64,000 nucleotides of DNA from Rhodanobacter sp. T12-5 (GTDB lineage: Bacteria; Pseudomonadota; Gammaproteobacteria; Xanthomonadales; Rhodanobacteraceae), in contig NZ_NPKN01000008.1 of the NCBI RefSeq assembly GCF_008329435.1, positions 124,001-188,000 of the forward strand, in the 5' to 3' direction. The notes under the pieces are model-generated. The model did not search any database. It had not been told where the DNA came from and saw only the letters and a list, made by a program, of their open reading frames with translations. Shown here piece after piece: positions 62,578 to 64,000 of this stretch. Position numbers and translations under genes: made by a program. The stretch's first letter is position 1; the number at the start of each line of letters is the position of its first letter.

Positions 62578-64000
62578 TCAAGACTGGATCTGGCCGGCCA
62601 TCTGCTGAAGCTGGATGACCACGAACTCGGCGGGCTTGAGCGGCGCAAATCCGACCACGATGTTGACGATGCCCAGGTTGATGTCGTTCTGCGTGGTGGT
62701 TTCCTTGTCGCACTTGACGAAGTAGGCGTCGTTCGGCGTCTTGCCCTGGAACGCGCCCTGGCGGAACAGGTTCTGCATGAACGCGCCGAGGTTGAGGCGG
62801 ATCTGCGACCACAGCGGCTCGTCGTTCGGCTCGAACACCACCCACTGGGTGCCGCGATACAAGCTTTCCTCGATGAACAATGCGGTGCGTCGCACCGGCA
62901 CGTATTTCCATTCCGAGCCACGCTCGTCGTTGCCCTGCAGCGTGCGTGCGCCCCAGACCACGGTGCCATAGACCGGGAAGTTCCGGATGCAGTTGATCGC
63001 CAGCGGATTGAGCACGCCGTTCTCGCTGTTGGTAAGCATCGTGTTGACGCCAAGCGCGCCGGTCACGCTGGCCTCGCTGCCGGCGGGCGCCTTCCACACG
63101 CCGCGTGTCGCATCGGTGCGCGCATAGATGCCGGCCACGAAGCCGCACGGCGGGAACGCGCGCGGGCGGTTCTGCTGCAGCGGGTCGCCGGCGGTGATCC
63201 ACGGGAAATACAAAGCCGCGTTGATCGCATCGTCGCCGGTGATGCCACCCGGGCCGTTCTCCAGCGCGTCGAGGGTGGCACCATCGGCGCTGTCGGCGAT
63301 CAGGAACGCGCGCCGGTCGTGGCAGAACTTCTGCAGATTGGAGATCACGCCGACGCTGGTCTCGCCTGGCACGCACAAGAGGTTGAACAGATTGACGCGA
63401 TCGAGCTGGTACAGGCCGCCGGTGCCGGATACCGGCTGCAGCGCCGTCTCGAACGCGGGATCGTTCGGCGCCAGCACCGCGCCATCGACGCCGCCCGTCA
63501 GCTTAGCCGCATCGGGAATATTGCCGGCGGCAGTATCCGCCGGCGGATCGGTGGCGCCACCCTGCACGGCGGCGGTGACATAAGCCGACTGATCTGCCAG
63601 CACGCTGGTGACGAAGCGCGCGTCGGTGGATTTCATCGACAGGTTGTCGAACACCTCCACGGCCACGCCAGCCGGATCGGCGGACCAGTTCGCCACGGTC
63701 AGACGAAATTTCGTGGCGTCGAAGGTCGACTTCTTGATGACGACGGCGAAGTCGTTTCCCCACAGGCCTTCGCTGCTGGCCGTGAGCAGCAGCTTGCCGT
63801 CGAGGGTGACCTTGGCCGCCTTCGCGGTGGCGTCGACCAGACGCACGATGTAAGCCTGCTGGCCGCCGTTCGCGAAGAACTGGTTGACTGCGTACCCGAG
63901 CACACTGCGGCTGTCGAGGCCGCCATATTTGCGCGCGAAATCGGTGTAGCCGAGCACCAGGCCCGCACGATCGGTCGGGCCGAGCGGCGCCCAGCCGGCG
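62578..64000 (-). CDS. eCIS contractile sheath protein, C-terminal 474 codons (5' end outside window)
   Basis: The frame is open from the right edge and ends at 62578. It contains the sheath C-terminal block: NFPVYGTVVWGARTLQGND, WKYVPVRRTALFIEESLYRG, TQWVVFEPNDEPLWSQIRLN, then FMQNLFRQGAFQG and DAYFVKCDKETTTQNDINLG, closing with APLKPAEFVVIQLQQ. This is the gp18/Afp2-4 type sheath. Upstream of residue MLGYTDF the frame continues (APLGPTDRAGLVLGYTDF) to the edge, so the apparent ATG at 63957 is internal. Its gene heads the visible operon. Confidence 0.95.
   Translation of the reverse strand, partial: AGWAPLGPTDRAGLVLGYTDFARKYGGLDSRSVLGYAVNQFFANGGQQAYIVRLVDATAKAAKVTLDGKLLLTASSEGLWGNDFAVVIKKSTFDATKFRLTVANWSADPAGVAVEVFDNLSMKSTDARFVTSVLADQSAYVTAAVQGGATDPPADTAAGNIPDAAKLTGGVDGAVLAPNDPAFETALQPVSGTGGLYQLDRVNLFNLLCVPGETSVGVISNLQKFCHDRRAFLIADSADGATLDALENGPGGITGDDAINAALYFPWITAGDPLQQNRPRAFPPCGFVAGIYARTDATRGVWKAPAGSEASVTGALGVNTMLTNSENGVLNPLAINCIRNFPVYGTVVWGARTLQGNDERGSEWKYVPVRRTALFIEESLYRGTQWVVFEPNDEPLWSQIRLNLGAFMQNLFRQGAFQGKTPNDAYFVKCDKETTTQNDINLGIVNIVVGFAPLKPAEFVVIQLQQMAGQIQS

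Noticed and set aside
38930..64000. Prophage, R-type pyocin or type VI secretion system
   Set aside because: No integrase, terminase, capsid, holin cassette or TssJLM/ClpV genes are seen. The DUF4255 cap, Afp15-type AAA+ and DUF4157 genes point to an eCIS instead.

Overview
The window is about 64 kb of GC-rich (roughly 62-65% by eye) gammaproteobacterial chromosome. Protein style (two TonB-dependent receptors, TPR sulfotransferase, three tandem BNR-repeat exoproteins, the birA-coaX-SPOR and phoPQ-dusA core blocks) fits the Xanthomonadales, most likely Rhodanobacteraceae (Rhodanobacter/Dyella-like). That placement is an inference from gene content; no rRNA or marker phylogeny was possible.

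Layout. (1) 1-15.9 kb: the start of a TPR-like gene running off the left edge, a TPR/2-oxoglutarate-oxygenase protein, a large TonB-dependent receptor with a clear terminator, and an operon of three paralogous secreted BNR-propeller proteins of about 1,000 aa. (2) 16-24.5 kb: a complete trans-4-hydroxy-L-proline catabolic operon: epimerase, three-subunit D-hydroxyproline dehydrogenase, pyrroline-4-hydroxy-2-carboxylate deaminase, alpha-ketoglutarate semialdehyde dehydrogenase and an APC permease. A PAS-AraC regulator is divergent from it. (3) 24.5-31.3 kb: a second TonB-dependent receptor bracketed by an inverted repeat, a TPR sulfotransferase, a Tat-exported Xaa-Pro-type peptidase, decayed insertion-sequence debris, and tRNA-Thr(UGU). 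(4) 31.3-38.6 kb: core genes: SPOR protein, coaX, birA, a small exported protein, mtfA, phoQ-phoP-PepSY and dusA. (5) 38.9 kb to the right edge: one unidirectional, mostly overlapping run of 21 minus-strand genes encoding an extracellular contractile injection system (eCIS). It holds sheath (cut by the window edge), tube, T4-baseplate-like zinc protein, Pvc16-type cap (DUF4255), AAA+ ATPase, gp25, PAAR-like tip, split VgrG (gpV and gpD), LysM-type and J-like baseplate proteins, tail protein I and a DUF6519 protein. Its accessory genes are a DUF4157 (eCIS-core) cargo candidate with a possible metallopeptidase C-terminus, a papain-like protein, a PG-binding/CHAP hydrolase and a two-TM TPR protein.

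How it may work together. Regions 1-3 read as a nutrient module for proline/hydroxyproline-rich peptides (outer-membrane uptake, Xaa-Pro cleavage, Hyp conversion to alpha-ketoglutarate); only the Hyp pathway itself is firmly supported. Region 5 is the most unusual part: a compact eCIS with cargo, a putative membrane anchor and a cell-wall hydrolase in the same transcription unit.
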